The notes under the pieces were generated by a model. That model did no database searches. It saw nothing but the letters and a program-made list of their open reading frames with translations, and had not been told where the DNA came from. Positions 31,251-42,598 of a stretch of DNA of 64,000 bases are shown here, in pieces. This DNA comes from Hirsutella rhossiliensis (lineage: Eukaryota > Ascomycota > Sordariomycetes > Hypocreales > Ophiocordycipitaceae). Position 1 is the stretch's first letter. Each line of letters opens with the position of its first letter. Location of the stretch: positions 4,464,001 to 4,528,000 of the forward strand of contig NW_025408668.1 in assembly GCF_020360975.1 (NCBI RefSeq), read 5' to 3'. The translations under genes were made by a program, and so were the position numbers.

Positions 31251-31689
31251 CACGAAGCGTCAGACCCCGCAGGTGTGACATTGACGATTGGGGTGGAGGA
31301 ACAGAAAGTCTGATTCATCGCTGCCAGCGACGAGGAAAGGCGTCCAATCCCGTGAGACAAGCCGCGTCACCCATCACTGGTTGGGGCTTTCCGGCTGACG
31401 CCAAATCACCTGACAACGCGACCCCAGATCCACCTTCGGTGACCTCAACGGAAAGAATCCTATTACCCTGCAGACCACTCACTCAGTGGCTGCACTCTGT
31501 ACGGAGAACCGCCCGGTGTCAATGTGGAAAAGAGCCATTCTCTCAAGCGAAGAGATCAACATGATGCTTCCCCGTGGAACCATGAACCCCAAAAGAAAGA
31601 CCAGGTCTGGGTGATCCCCCGACCATCGCTCCGCTGCAGGAATCCTCAAGAACTCTGTCCCAGGTTTGAAAGGGAGCGGGCATCAAGCC

Positions 31690-31896
31690 CTTCTTATAAC
31701 TCCGTTGTGATGGATGTGTCCGGGTGCACCACCCGGTCAGTAGTGGGGTCAGTGAAACTGTACGTAACCTGACCAATGGACGTAGCCACCTCCCTCCGTC
31801 GGTACCTTCTTATGACGCAGTCTCTTCCGTCCCGTGTGAAACTGTTATGAACTACACTCTGATGCTCGAGTGTCTAGAGCTGGGCCATGGAGCAGA
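31690..31896 (-). promoter_or_regulatory. Promoter of U18
   Basis: TATA box (TTCTTATAAC) at 31691-31700, GTCCGGGTGCACCACCCGGTC inverted repeat just inside it, CCAATGGACG near 31774. Confidence 0.75.
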
Positions 31897-31931
31897 GGCC
31901 CCCTATAAACCAAACTTAAGTAATAGGGGGC
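31897..31931 (-). repeat. Stem-loop 16 (U18)
   Basis: Loop form L1, flank form F2; outermost tail-side bases changed. Confidence 0.85.
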
Positions 31932-32211
31932 ACATGCAGTGAGTGACCTCCCGTCACCCACAACCTTCGCCGCCTGCTCAGGTACCTTTTCCCTCCGGTC
32001 AAGGTCAGTTCCTCCCTCCGGTCGTCTCGGCTCCTTCCAGTCGCGGCCCAGCATGTACAGTTTGTATTGACAGTGTACGTGCCTGGTACATCGTGTTCTC
32101 TTCCTCGTTGCACTCGGTCGGTCAAGACTCTGTCTTGTTCTGTGTTCATTCTATTGACTGCCCGTCGTATGCCCCTTCGGGACATTCACTCCTCCTGTTC
32201 TGTGTGGTCAT

Positions 32212-32389
32212 CTTGTAACGGTGTGTTCGATTGAAGAGTCGTGAGTGTGGCTTCTCACACCCGCACCTACGGCGCGTGCGCACCCCCCTTCGGGGGGGTT
32301 GTGTTCGTATCTCGGAAGGGATTGTTGATGAGAGGTGGTAGCCCTTGCAGTAAATAACCTTGTAAACGAGTCGGGAATACTTGTAAACG
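32212..32389 (-). other. Tail hairpin module of U19
   Basis: Plus strand: CTTGTAACGG (one base short), CGCACCTACGGCGCG, CCCCCCTTCGGGGGG, then CTTGTAAACG twice. Confidence 0.7.
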
Positions 32390-32627
32390 CTTTAAAGCCT
32401 ACGTATTGTGAGTCCTACGATCTGCCAGGTGTTTGTCTGTAGCCTGGCGGTATATCTACGCGCATGTGAAGACGACTTAAGTTCACTTTGCTAATACGGC
32501 GAGTCACCGATGCGTACGATCAGCGTGTTGCAAAGTGAGGCCATCGCGAGTCCTGAATAAAAGCATCCCGCACATCAAGGCTACACCAGGCAGTCCCCCG
32601 GCCACAAGGGCAAGACAACGGGACAAA

Positions 32628-33175
32628 CTACAAAACTGGATGCGTGACGCCACAAGCGAGCAATAACCTACGCCTTCGCCGCTTCAGACTCCCATCTGTG
32701 TCGAGCTTCAACTCCACCAGGATACGATTGACTTGGGCAGCTGCACCGTGCACATCAGTATGTATGTCAGGACTACCCTCGCGTCCCTTGGTAAACACCA
32801 GTGAGGGGACTCACACGAGAGACTGGCCACATCCTCCGCCCGGGACGGGAAATGCTCGATCACCTCGCCCGTGGAAAGGCTCAGCAAGGGCCTGAGATAG
32901 CCGTCACCCTGGGCAAGAAGGCTGTTCTCCGAGGAAGTCTGCTTGTTCCGATCCCTCTCCCCGTCAGGATCAGCAAAAAGGTCGAGAGGACACATTCTCA
33001 ATAGAGCGCTTCGCTTGCCTCGCGTCGGTCTCCCGGAGAAGGACATCGAGTGCCGACCGAAACGGTGCAGAGCCCTGTGGATTCTCCCGCTGGGCCTTAT
33101 CCAATCGCGTCATGGCGCGCTCTGAAGCCTGTAAAAGACGGCAGCGTCCAGATTCCTGTGCGGACAGGCAATACA
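32628..33175 (-). pseudogene. Family D copy of U19, promoter and splice site lost
   Basis: Near-identical to the U18 gene, with exon 3 at 32628-32740. Compared with U18, the intron 1 acceptor GAGACAGG has become GAGAGG, and a two-base insertion lies in the intron 2 donor region (GAGGGGACTCAC against GAGGACTCAC on the plus strand). With the TATA region also deleted, this copy is unlikely to be expressed normally. Confidence 0.6.
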
Positions 33176-33566
33176 CGAAGCGTCAGACCCCGCAGGTGTG
33201 ACATTGACGATTGGGGTGGAGGAACAGAGAAAGTCTGATTCATCGCTGCCAGCGACGAGGAAAGGCGTCCAATCCCGTGAGACAAGCCGCGTCACCCATC
33301 ACTGGTTGGGGCTTTCCGGCTGACGCCAAATCACCTGACAACGCGACCCCAGATCCACCTTCGGTGACCTCAACGGAAAGAATCCTATTACCCTGCAGAC
33401 CACTCACTCAGTGGCTGCACTCTGTACGGAGAACCGCCCGGTGTCAATGTGGAAAAGAGCCATTCTCTCAAGCGAAGCCCTCCGTCGGTACCTTCTTATG
33501 ACGCAGTCTCTTCCGTCCCGTGTGAAACTGTTATGAACTACACTCTGATGCTCGAGTGTCTAGAGC

Positions 33567-33628
33567 TGGGCCATGGAGCAGAGGCCCCCTATAAACCGGT
33601 TTATAGGGGGCCTCTGCTCCATGGCCCA
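33567..33628. repeat. Perfect 62-bp palindrome joining U19 and U20
   Basis: Two half stem-loops with their F2 flanks meet head to head: ...CCCCCTATAAACC|GGTTTATAGGGGG..., centred between 33597 and 33598. The central loop and one arm of each are missing. Counted as stem-loop 17. Such a join is expected from end-to-end or strand-switch recombination at an origin. Confidence 0.9.
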
Positions 33629-33848
33629 ACGTACTAGAGCAGTGTGTTACTACAAAGTAGATACGCTGCAGTTTTAGACCGAAAGGGACGGGACGGAGAG
33701 AAGGTAGTACTAAGAGCCTGGCGACCGGGGGGGGAGACGGCACGCCTCACAGTCAGCTTCCACGCAGTGGTTGCATGACTCCACAACTGGACGGGCGCAG
33801 AGCCCGGACGGATCCAACACACGCGGCTTGGACAAAGCCATATAAAGG
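33616..33848 (+). promoter_or_regulatory. Promoter of U20
   Basis: GGACGGGCGCAGAGCCCGGAC inverted repeat near 33790-33810, TATA box CCATATAAAGG at 33838-33848. Confidence 0.75.
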
Positions 33849-34646
33849 GAGGACACCCCGAGCAGAGCGTTCCGTCGGGAAGACTTGAATCTTCTTTATG
33901 CAGCGGAGTGAAGGCCAGGAAGCACGGTCTCGAGTGGACGAGGACATTTTATCGCCGCGTCGTGCGAGGCACCCTCACACTTTACCTACCCTGCACAAGG
34001 GATCCATCCATGTTTGCGTGCTTACGAAAGCAACGGAGCAGGTCAGCTGACCACGCGCATCTTTTGTGTTGTTTGGCCAACACGTACACGTCAAGGGGAG
34101 ACGTCACCTCGGCAAAGTGGGGTTTGCTTTTTCCCCTGCGGACATACAGAGTGATTGATCTGATCTCTGGATCGATTATTCGTCCTCGGAGACCTTTGGC
34201 GGAGACCTTCTATCTCTTTTTAAGTGATGGAGCCAGCGCGGCTACAGCGAGCTCAGCCCGATTTCCCTCTTGCAGCGGACAGCTTGAGGAACGTCGCAGA
34301 GCAGTTGGAGAGGTGTGAGAACCTCCCCGCAGTGGACGGCGGTGATCGTCTGGTAGGCATGATGCAGACGCTGCTTGATCGGTTTGCCGTCTTGGAGAGG
34401 AAAGTGGACGGCTTCGATCGTCGCCTAAGGGTCTCGTGAGTCGCGGCAACTTGGCGTGATCCCTGTTTGGGAAAATGTTGTGACTGACCATTTTACTCTC
34501 TAGGAATCGAAATGCGGGGGTTCGCGCATTGAACCAGTCCGCTGTGCAGCCGGATAGCCGACTGGCGCCCCTTTTCAGTTTCGAGACGGGAGAGTTGCTA
34601 CAGGGTTGTCCGTCTACTGTCCAAGATCTGGAGTCGCTACAGGGTA

Positions 34647-36766
34647 AGGGATTTTCCGGTGATCTGCCGGATCTGGCGATTTGCCGGATTGCGGCGACTT
34701 CGCACGCTCAACATCAATCGACGATAGCTCAACATCCACGGTGCCAATTGACGTATCCTTTGAGTGCCTGAATTGTCAGAAGCAGTGAAAGTCTAGGATA
34801 TATTTAGAAGTTTTATCTAGGGGGCAATGCGCTGCGGTGCTGACATCAAACGAAGCAACGGCCAAAATAGGATTCCGACAGATTGTGTAAGTCATTTCGG
34901 CCAACACAGCAAAAACAGAACATTATTGACTTTCATCGTGGGCTTTAATCATGTGGGATTCTCCTATTATATCCATAGCGCAGAAATTGGCTCAGGATAC
35001 TGCCAAAAATGGGGTTGGAAGGGCGACCTAGATAACCTCATTCTACGCACCCGTAATGAGCCAGATTGAACGTGATTCGACGCTACGAGCATCTTCTGAA
35101 AAGAACCTACATATGCATCTGAATGTAAGGTTTATTTTTAGCTTGAACTTCAGTGCGCGAGGCTCCTCTTTCACACCTGACAAGGAAAGATGCGCACGAA
35201 AATTGAGAAACTCGACACCCTGCCCTAAAACACGTATAACATGGATGAAAAGGGATTTCTATTCCTTACGAGCATTTGAACGAACATTTTATTCCTCTTA
35301 TTAGAAGAAAACAAGGCAAAATTGCTCGGCGTATTAATAAATGGCAACCCATCCTCCATTACGTTCAAGATGTGCGTCAGTCAAGAGATGGCATCGCTGC
35401 CCCCATTTCTCATCCACCAAGACAAGCCAGCACAAACCCTGGACTTTTGGTTGGTGAAACGTGAATCAAGTCGTCAATAAATATTTTTTAACACGTCAAA
35501 AACGAGGTGGATGAATCACAATATTGGAAAAGAGCAGCTCGTCAGTACGTTGGACCGGTTTACTAAGGCGAAGCTCGAAACGGTCGTGCTTTTCGCCTTT
35601 TGGTTACCGATGGCCACTTAAACATTTTAGTATGGATTTTATGGAGTGGTGTGACGGGCACCAGATGATCGTTGTGGTGTTTCCTCCTCATTCCACTCAT
35701 CGGCTGCAACCCTTGATGTATCGTTATTCAGCCTCTCTCAGCAGCGTATATGTATAATCTTCTTCATTGTACAGACAAATAAAAAAGGTTAATTAAATCG
35801 TTGAAAATGAAGCTCTAGACTGTGTTTTGGAAGGCATTTCAGGAAGTAGTCGAGAAGACCTCTGTTGATGCTGGCCGCAACAGCCGAAGGCTGAGTAGCA
35901 CCCTCGAAAGCCCTCAATGTGCGTTTTAAGTGATTTATATGAGAGCTTAAGTTAGAAGAGAACAGGTAGTCACAAGCACCAGCGCAGGCAGGGCGGTAAG
36001 GCTCCAAAAGATGATCTCTTCTGCTGTACAGATTGGAATGCAGACGAGGTGTTTAGCTCTGCAAAAGTGGCTCAAACTCGCTAAAGAAATACAGCTTAAG
36101 GACCCCAACAAAAAGAAGAGGCTCTGAAGAAGGAGACCTGAAAGTTTCAGCAACAGAAGAAGGCGGCGGAGCAAAAGCTTTCGCTCTACAGAAGAGGAAG
36201 CAATGAGAGGCGGAAATTGGGAGAAAACGACGGATGACGGAGGCCGTGAAGCAAAATATGGAGATAAATTGGCACTATTAACAAGAGCTGAAGATTTTGA
36301 CTATGGAAAAGCCCCAGAAAATGCAGAATGAGCGACGGGTGGCCCCTGAGGGTCGCGTGAGGAGTCAGGATGCTCACGCCGCAGAAATTGTCACTCTTCC
36401 GTTCACACCAGAGCGGACCATAGCATTGCAGGTACCAAACCCACTATATAATAACGCAAACAACAAGGCAATGATAACCTCAACCCACATATCCTGTCCT
36501 CAAAGGCCCTCTTTAGCTGTTGATAGTGATCGGGAGGTAGTGGGTGCATTTCGGGACTTGCGCGATCGGAGTAACAGAAGACGACCTCGATGACTGGATG
36601 ACTTCAAAAAATATTGAGTGAAATCTTTGAGCATTATTAATTTCTCTTATGAGATTTTAGAATAATTCAAATAGTATTCGTGGAGTTATTCTCAGTTCTT
36701 TACTGGAATGCAAGGGAGAAAAAAACCGGCGAATCACCCGATCCGGCAGATCATCGGAAAATCCCT
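34647..36766 (+). mobile_element. Decayed Fot1-like (pogo) transposon
   Basis: A 2120-bp AT-rich insertion with ~46-bp imperfect terminal inverted repeats (AGGGATTTTCCGRTGATCTG...), flanked by TA at 34645-34646 and 36767-36768. The empty site is seen in U10 at 15859-15860. The two terminal repeats differ mainly by C/T-type changes. High AT content and many stops, against a GC-rich surrounding, fit decay by repeat-induced point mutation, which is inference. Confidence 0.9.
35200..35760 (+). pseudogene. Fot1-like transposase remnant
   Basis: Three DDE landmarks survive in different frames: NMDEKGF near 35238 (first Asp), LVTDGH near 35602 (second Asp), and VVFPPHSTHRLQPL near 35678-35720, just before the third Asp. 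Many stops and frame changes lie between. Related to the Fot1/Tan1 branch rather than to the element in U17, whose sequence and ends differ. Confidence 0.8.
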
Positions 36767-37201
36767 TAAGCACCACATTAGACCGAATTTCCTGCGGCTT
36801 TGGTCTGACCACGGCTGGTGATAGCGGGAGAAGTCGACCGGCTGTTGAGACACCTGGACGAACCGTCCGATGGTCGCGTTGACGTCAGGAGGAGGCGCCT
36901 CAAATTAGCTTTCGGTGTAACAACACGGATCGTGTAGTCCATTCTCACTTTCTTCCTTTCCTGTCTGTTGCCTCAGTCATCCCGGTTCGCCGTGGCGTCG
37001 GCGTTTAAGGGGAAGTACCGCATCCAGACATCGTGATGCCTTCATCGTCACCTCGTGTATTGTATTTAATCACAGAGAGTGACAACAAATTGACGAGCAC
37101 TAAAACACTGTGACACTTGTTAATGACCTGATGTGACCATAACTGCATTCTTCCCAATCACCCGGCTATGGATAAAACCACCAGCACCAGACATTTCAAC
37201 C

Positions 37202-37363
37202 CGTTTACAAGAACACTTCACTCTAAGAGACACTACACTGAGGATAACCCCGGATCCTTCATCACTACGAAAGCAATCCCCCCGTAGGGGGGTGCGACCA
37301 AGCCGAAGGTTTGGGCGTGAGGAGCCACACTTGACATCTTCGATTGGGTAAACACGTTCACAA
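37202..37363 (+). other. Tail hairpin module of U20
   Basis: CGTTTACAAG, CCCCCCGTAGGGGGG (GTA triloop), CAAGCCGAAGGTTTG, then ACGTTCACAAG. Inverted copy of the U10 tail. Confidence 0.75.
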
Positions 37364-37638
37364 GATACTCCACGCAGGAACAGGAGGAGTGAGTGTCCCG
37401 AAGGGCATACGACGGGCAGTCAATAGAATGAACAAGACAGAGTCTTGACCGACCGAGTGCAACGAGGAAGAGAACACGATGTACCAGGCACGTACACTGT
37501 CAATACAAACTGTACATGCTGGGCCGCGACTGGAAGGAGCCTTGTCTGAGCGGAGCGAGAAAACCGACAGGATGGAGGTGAAGAGGTACCGGAGCAGGAG
37601 GCGAAGGTTGTATGTGACGGGAGGTCACTCTGTGCTTC

Positions 37639-37674
37639 GGCCCCCTATTACTTAAGTTTGGTTTATAGGGGGCC
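37639..37674 (+). repeat. Stem-loop 18 (U21)
   Basis: Loop form L1, flank form F1. Confidence 0.85.
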
Positions 37675-37897
37675 ATGGCACAACGGCCCAGCCCCAGTCA
37701 TTAGTCACCTTTCCCGCTTAGGGATTGAGTGAGGTCCTAAATGGAAGAGACCGGGGGGAGCGACATAGTACTAGCAGCAGCTGATCGGAGAGGAAGATGC
37801 GGGCCAATGGATAGCTTCCACGCCGTGGTTGCATATCCCCCACTCATGACCGGGTGCAGAAGCCCGGACATTCCTTCAACACGGAGGGTATAAAGGC
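37675..37897 (+). promoter_or_regulatory. Promoter of U21
   Basis: GCCAATGG near 37803, GACCGGGTGCAGAAGCCCGGAC repeat, TATA box GGGTATAAAGG at 37886-37896. Faces the U22 promoter. Confidence 0.75.
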
Positions 37898-38771
37898 ACG
37901 GGCTGCCGCCCACTTTCAACGAGGATGGCTTTCCTCTTCAATCCGTCAGGTCTCTTGCTGGGAAGCACGGGATAAGATCCCCTCCTCTCTTTCCGGGAGC
38001 AAGCCCAGGAAGGTGGTCCGTTCTTCCACTACGTGCACGGTGCTCGCTGCACTCGTTCCCTCACTCCCGTTGGGCGGGACTTCGATCGGTAGCCGGGACG
38101 CATACGGAGTGCCTTCTTTGCCACCGCCCGCTTCAGTCATGTCCGCCGGGCCATAGTAACCCTTTGGGTGAGGCACCCCATCGGGGATGCTGAACGCAGT
38201 GAGTATGTGCGAAAACGGGAACAAGCGGCAGCGCGTGCACAAGGTTCCAACCTTTCTCACCGAGATGCAGATACCAATCATTCCCTTCAGCGGGAACAGA
38301 ACGGGAACGGAGCCCGTCCAGGGCGCAGAGCGAGTGTCGTGGACACCAGTCCTACCTTGATCTTTTGCCGAACATGACAAGGTATCGGGAGTCGGCAGGG
38401 TTCTCCTGCTCGAGGGCGTGAGTGCCCCGACACTGCTTCCCGGGTGTCTTTCCACATGTTCGTCCCCTCACTTCGTCTGTCTCCTGTGTCAAGTCGTCCT
38501 CTCGTACAGCCGTCCTGCGACGGAGAGGGAAAGGACAGAACGAGTCTGTCGAATGTCTTCACAGCCACTTCGCAGGTTGCCCCTCCGGTGTCAATTCATC
38601 CTTACCGTCCGCTGTCTTGTCGTGGCGCAGCCACCATGTAGTCTCCTGTGACTTGACTGTTCTCGCCAGTGAGCCATCCTGTTGCGCCGTAGGCGCCATT
38701 GCCCTCTCCAAGAAACAAGAAGAGAGGAAGAACCGTCTGGGTTCCTTGTGTGTGTCGAGGGGGGGCACCCC

Positions 38772-38999
38772 CCTCTATATATACCTCTCGGTTGTGTGGT
38801 TCTCCACCACTGTCCGGGTTCTTCCATCCCCTTCCATGCTGCAGGTGTGGCAACCACTACGTAGGAAGCCACCCTGTTGACGCGCCATCTGCCCTCCGTT
38901 CGATTGGCTCTTATGACTGCTCCACTCCTTCCATCCGTTTCCGCCTAGTACTACACTCTTCGTTGCACTCGGTGTCTATGTGCTGGGCCGTTGTGCCAT
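38772..38999 (-). promoter_or_regulatory. Promoter of U22
   Basis: TATA box (CTCTATATATACC) at 38773-38785, inverted CCAAT (CGATTGGCTC ~38901). Confidence 0.7.
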
Positions 39000-39034
39000 G
39001 GCCCCCTATAAACCAAACTTAAGTAATAGGGGGC
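39000..39034 (-). repeat. Stem-loop 19 (U22)
   Basis: Loop form L1, flank form F1; tail-side end GGGGGCA. Confidence 0.85.
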
Positions 39035-39295
39035 ACATGGGTCAAAGTGACTTCCCGTCCCTTTGTGTCCCTCACCTCCGGCTCGGTACTGTTGACTCCC
39101 TCCAGTCGTCATTCTCGCCTCCGGCTCAGACAGAACTCGCTCCGCTCGTGGCCCAACGGGTAGTGTTTGTATGTGGGTTGTGTGGTGGAGTGACCTGGGT
39201 GTGTGTGAGCAGGTGTAGATGTGTGGTGTGTATTGTTCCATCGCGCGCCCGGTGGACGCTTGCTCCGTCAAGAGTGCTCGTCTTGTGTCGATGTT

Positions 39296-39497
39296 CTTGT
39301 AAACGTCTCACTCAAGTGAAGATTCGTGAGTAACTCATCCACACCCGCCCCTACGGCGCGTGCGCACCCCCCTTCGGGGGGGTTGTGTTCGTATCTCGGA
39401 AGGGATTGGAGATATCAGTCTGTTCCTTGTAAACGCGGAGGAGAACTTGTGAACGGGGCTTGGGTCTACGATGTTTGGGCGACTCCCTTGTAAACGG
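39296..39497 (-). other. Tail hairpin module of U23
   Basis: Plus strand: CTTGTAAACG, CGCCCCTACGGCGCG, CCCCCCTTCGGGGGG, then CTTGTAAACG, CTTGTGAACG, CTTGTAAACG. Confidence 0.75.
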
Positions 39498-39751
39498 TGT
39501 CGAAAGGGCACTACGTCGGGTCTACAGGTACGGTCACGGTGATGTCTGCAGGTGCTGCGTGAGCCCAATGAGGGCTTCGTCAAAGCCTGAGAAGAAAGCC
39601 TTCCACCCGAACCATTCATCACCTGAACGGCTTTTCCCACGACGTTGAAATGTGGAACAGAACTCTGCACACAAATAGAATATATCAAGAACCTGCCAGC
39701 ACATGCCCTGTCCACTCCTGCCAGGTCGACCTTATACCCCGTCTCCTGTAC

Positions 39752-40033
39752 TTACGACGGCGGGTTCGGCTCGTAGTGTGCACCAGCCGGTGTTTGGGAC
39801 TTGGAATATCCTTTCCAGACAAGGTAATCACTCATGTCCATATAGGCCTGAGGGAACACCTCGTCTTCCCTCTGACTGCCGACGAAGTTGAGTCTCACCC
39901 AATCTCTTCCGCGGTTTCCCACCTCGTACTGGTTCAGCACACGCAAGAGGCCTAGCCAGTCTCGCAACTGCGTAGTGAGATCGTCGACGTCCTGCCCCGG
40001 CCGGCAGACGACCATCATGCCACACTCGTGCAT
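39752..40033 (-). CDS. Family F protein of U23 (last exon)
   Basis: A 93-codon minus-strand frame from the ATG at 40033; it is open for another 22 codons upstream, so this is probably the last exon of a longer gene. It contains LTTQLRDWLGLLRVLNQYEV and DMSDYLVWKGYSKSQTPAGA near the end. U30 encodes a relative (TDCYIFWKNKDGVPLGCATT in the same place). No known domain. The TATA box is over 600 nt upstream, which supports missing 5' exons. Confidence 0.5.
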   Translation of the reverse strand: MHECGMMVVCRPGQDVDDLTTQLRDWLGLLRVLNQYEVGNRGRDWVRLNFVGSQREDEVFPQAYMDMSDYLVWKGYSKSQTPAGAHYEPNPPS

Positions 40034-40689
40034 GATCACCCGGCTCGTACGAGAGCCAGAAGACGTTGGCTTTTCACAAGAGGACTGCGGGTGTTTCACC
40101 GACAGCCACGGGTCAGCAAGAAGATTGGATGTGCTTCATCCAGAAGACGTAACGCCTAAAAGTCGCCTAGACGTACAAACCTCGCTCATATTCATTCGCT
40201 TGTTGATGGTGAAAGCGAGAGGAGCAAAGGCTGCTACTCTGAGCCAACTGTCACCAGTGAAGTGAAAACGATACACACCTCTACACCTCGCCTCCTCTGT
40301 TGCTGCCTGCATACTCTGTCGAGGGTTGAATGCGGACCCCGGTCCACTCTTTTGCGCTCGGGTGCGAGTTACAGTTCCCAGTCCAACACTTGTCGTGTAT
40401 TATTGTGTCCCAACAAAACCAACCGTCTTCCACAAAGGCCGCTTCCGAGCGAGGCGCAGCCGAGGATCCAAAGAAGTGAACGCAGTTCATAAGAGAAAGT
40501 AAGAGGACAAAACCCGAGTCTGTCCGTGTGTCTCTCGACCGTCACTGCCTGTGAGATGGACGTCGGGATCGTCAAGCCTGTGCCGGGGGAATAGGAGAAA
40601 GACCTACCGTATGCTTTCAGCAGCGAACCCGCTTGGTTGTGCAACAGAATGAGAGAACGGTCCCTGTTCTATCCAAGTGGGCGGCACGC

Positions 40690-40925
40690 CCTTTAAATGC
40701 TCTCTCCGTTGTGTGGGTGTCCCATTTGTGTCCGGGACTCTTGCCCGGTCAATTACGGATATGTATGCAACCACTTCGTTGGAAGCTATCCAATCACGAC
40801 CAGCGTCCTCCCTCCCGTCGTCTTCGCTGCTATGACTCACTACTTGTCTGCCGGTCAATCCGTGCTATGTACTGCAGTGAATCACGTGCGTTCATCCTGC
40901 TCTATGGGCTGGGCCGTTGTGCCAT
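40690..40925 (-). promoter_or_regulatory. Promoter of U23
   Basis: Weak TATA (CTTTAAATGC) at 40691-40700, GTCCGGGACTCTTGCCCGGTC repeat, CCAATCACGACC (~40789), AATCACGTGCG (~40881). Confidence 0.65.
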
Positions 40926-40960
40926 GGCCCCCTATAAACCAAACTTAAGTAATAGGGGGC
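40926..40960 (-). repeat. Stem-loop 20 (U23)
   Basis: Loop form L1, flank form F1; tail-side end GGGGGCG. Confidence 0.85.
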
Positions 40961-41226
40961 GCGGCAGTCAGAGTGACCTCCCGTCCCTCTGTGTCCCTCA
41001 CCTCCGGATCGGTACCTTTGACCTCGTTCCACTCGTTCAAAACTCCCTCCGGTCGAAGGGCTCCCTCCAGTCGCGGGCCCAACGGGTTGTGCGTGGGTGT
41101 GGGTTGTACGGGAGAGTGACTTCATCTGGGTTGGTGTATTGGTTCCTGTCTGTGTCTGTCTTTGCACTGTTGTTCCCTTGCTCGTGTTCACTCGCGTGGT
41201 CAAGAGTGTTCCTCTTGTGTGCTCCA

Positions 41227-41385
41227 CTTGTAAACGGACTTCCTCAGTCTCTGTGCTTGAGCGTGGCTCTTCACACCCGCACCTTCGGCGCGTGCACCCC
41301 TGCGGGGGTTGATTCCGTAGCTCTGAAATGCCCTGCGGGGCTTATGCTCAGGGTGTTGTACTTGAAGCTCATGATCTTGTAAACG
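41227..41385 (-). other. Tail hairpin module of U24
   Basis: Plus strand: CTTGTAAACG, CGCACCTTCGGCGCG, CCCCTGCGGGG, GCCCTGCGGGGC, CTTGTAAACG. Confidence 0.75.
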
Positions 41386-41559
41386 CTTAGGCTGTCTACG
41401 TGAGGGTTTGGGTCTACGTTCTTGGTGATGTTTATCTGTAGCCAAGTGGATGCGGTGACCAGGACAGTTCAATCTACTATCTGCGATTGATATGTTCGGG
41501 GTTTAGTGTAGATTCCTCCCGTCATCCCGTCCCTTAGTGTGTCTCTACCGTCTATCCTT

Positions 41560-42120
41560 GCATGGTTGAGTCTACATGTTTACGAGGAAGTGAGGCCATT
41601 CCCAAGTCTGTTTTGGGCAGGTGGGGGTGTGTACGGGGCGATTGTGTGGCCGGACCAATGCGCTGCTGCGTGTGTACTGTGTCCCCAGCGGAGTGTGGGC
41701 CCTCGTCTCCCCCCGGGTCTCTGTCGGGTGGGCTACGGTCGATGAACGATCCGAGTCTGCTGCTCGATGACTGCTCAGAGCAGTGCAATCAATCTCCGGG
41801 CACGTCAACAAGATCACCTCCTGCCCGTCGGAGCGACTACTCTCCAGCCGTTGCACATAGCCAAGGAAGTAGTCAAGATGCAGCCCCCTTCACTGCATGA
41901 AGGAACAGGCTCTCGCCCTTGCCCTGGTTTCAGGTCAAGTCAAGGGAAAGACTCACCGTCACCACCACCCTTTGCCAATTGGATGGGGGGGAAGAGAGCA
42001 GCTCCCCGCCACGGTATCTGTCCGTATCGTTTGGCAAGCAAAACGAAGAGGAAATCTCTCAGCACTGCGTAAAAGAGAAGAAGTCTCGTCAACTTGCTTC
42101 CTGCTCCTCCCGTGACGCTT
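41560..42120 (-). CDS. Family B gene of U24, partial model
   Basis: The minus-strand frame around 42120-41957 encodes TRLLLFYAVLRDFLFVLLAK, at the position of the FYEVV block in U8, U29 and U5. It ends at a strong donor (GACG|GTGAGT, intron starts at 41956); a plausible acceptor CTTCATGCAG gives a 64-nt intron 41893-41956. The next exon then runs toward 41560 and includes the CAGCAGCGCATTGGTCCGGCCACA stretch shared with U5. Start codon and stop are not settled. Function unknown. Confidence 0.35.
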
Positions 42121-42598
42121 TACTCTATTTGTCCCTTGGTGTTCCCACGGGGACGGAGGGGTTCCTCTGCTTCAATGCTTTCTGTCACACAGAGTACCTT
42201 CCTGGGTACATAAAACAAAAATCAATCCTGCTCGGATGTGTTGGGTTGAGAGGGGCGCAGCCCTCCTTATCCTCTGTCTGTTTGTCTCCGACCGTTGCTT
42301 CCATGCACGTGAAGGGTAGTCTCCTACAACGATAAAAGGAAGAACTTATCCTTCTGTCCCAAAGACAGCAGAAAGCGCAAGTACGCGCTGAGGGGGTCGA
42401 GCCCCCGGCGATCCCTCCGTGTCTGTGGCCTTACCTTGCTGGGTGCAGTCTCTTGACCGAGATTCGATTCCCCTAGACTTCTCCGGGATATTGACGTGTA
42501 CCCTCCGGTTGCTGTGTTCTCCAAGAAACACCCACTCGGGTGAAAGATGGAAGAGTCAAATCAAACCACCTGGGTTCATTGAGATGGGCGAACTCCCG

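Larger units (their letters stand above)
29751..31931 (-). repeat. Unit U18, 2181 bp, with extra tail
   Basis: Minus-oriented unit with a family D gene. It is about 250 bp longer than normal because a second, partial tail (30361-30470) follows the full one; a join at about 30365 is likely. U19 duplicates the gene-bearing part. Confidence 0.75.
31932..33597 (-). repeat. Unit U19, promoter deleted
   Basis: From ~32292 to ~33475 this repeats U18; then about 240 bp that hold the TATA box and leader are missing, and the sequence jumps to the outer promoter. Its stem-loop end is fused head-to-head with U20. Confidence 0.75.
33898..36937 (+). pseudogene. Family D gene of U20, split by a transposon
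   Basis: Exon 1 ends at 34435, intron 1 is 34436-34503, exon 2 is 34504-34643 (140 nt), exon 3 is 36825-36937 (113 nt). The transposon entered at the TA of the intron 2 donor (GGTAAG). Because the element begins with AGGG, the left junction still reads GGTAAGG, so a donor-like site survives but the intron would have to grow from 59 to about 2180 nt. Exon 1 also carries small differences from U10. Probably non-functional. Confidence 0.75.
33598..37638 (+). repeat. Unit U20, inverted copy of U10 with insertion
   Basis: Plus-oriented near-copy of U10, about 1918 bp without the Fot1-like element. Exons, promoter and tail are all recognisable. Confidence 0.85.
37639..38100 (+). repeat. Unit U21, promoter half
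   Basis: Plus-oriented stem-loop, promoter and leader (CCACTACGTGCACGGTGCTCG, as in U5), joined at about 38100 to the inverted promoter half U22. No tail and no gene. Confidence 0.65.
38101..39034 (-). repeat. Unit U22, promoter half
   Basis: Minus-oriented promoter and leader. The leader holds the GC-rich hairpin region (38160-38340, GGGATGCTGAACGCAG...). Convergent with U21; the two promoters lie about 880 bp apart and face each other. Confidence 0.65.
39035..40960 (-). repeat. Unit U23, complete, 1926 bp
   Basis: Complete minus-oriented unit with a family F gene. 40100-40680 contains leader or 5' exons that I cannot define; it includes the sequence GGCCGCTTCCGAGCGAGGCG shared with U5. 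Confidence 0.8.
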
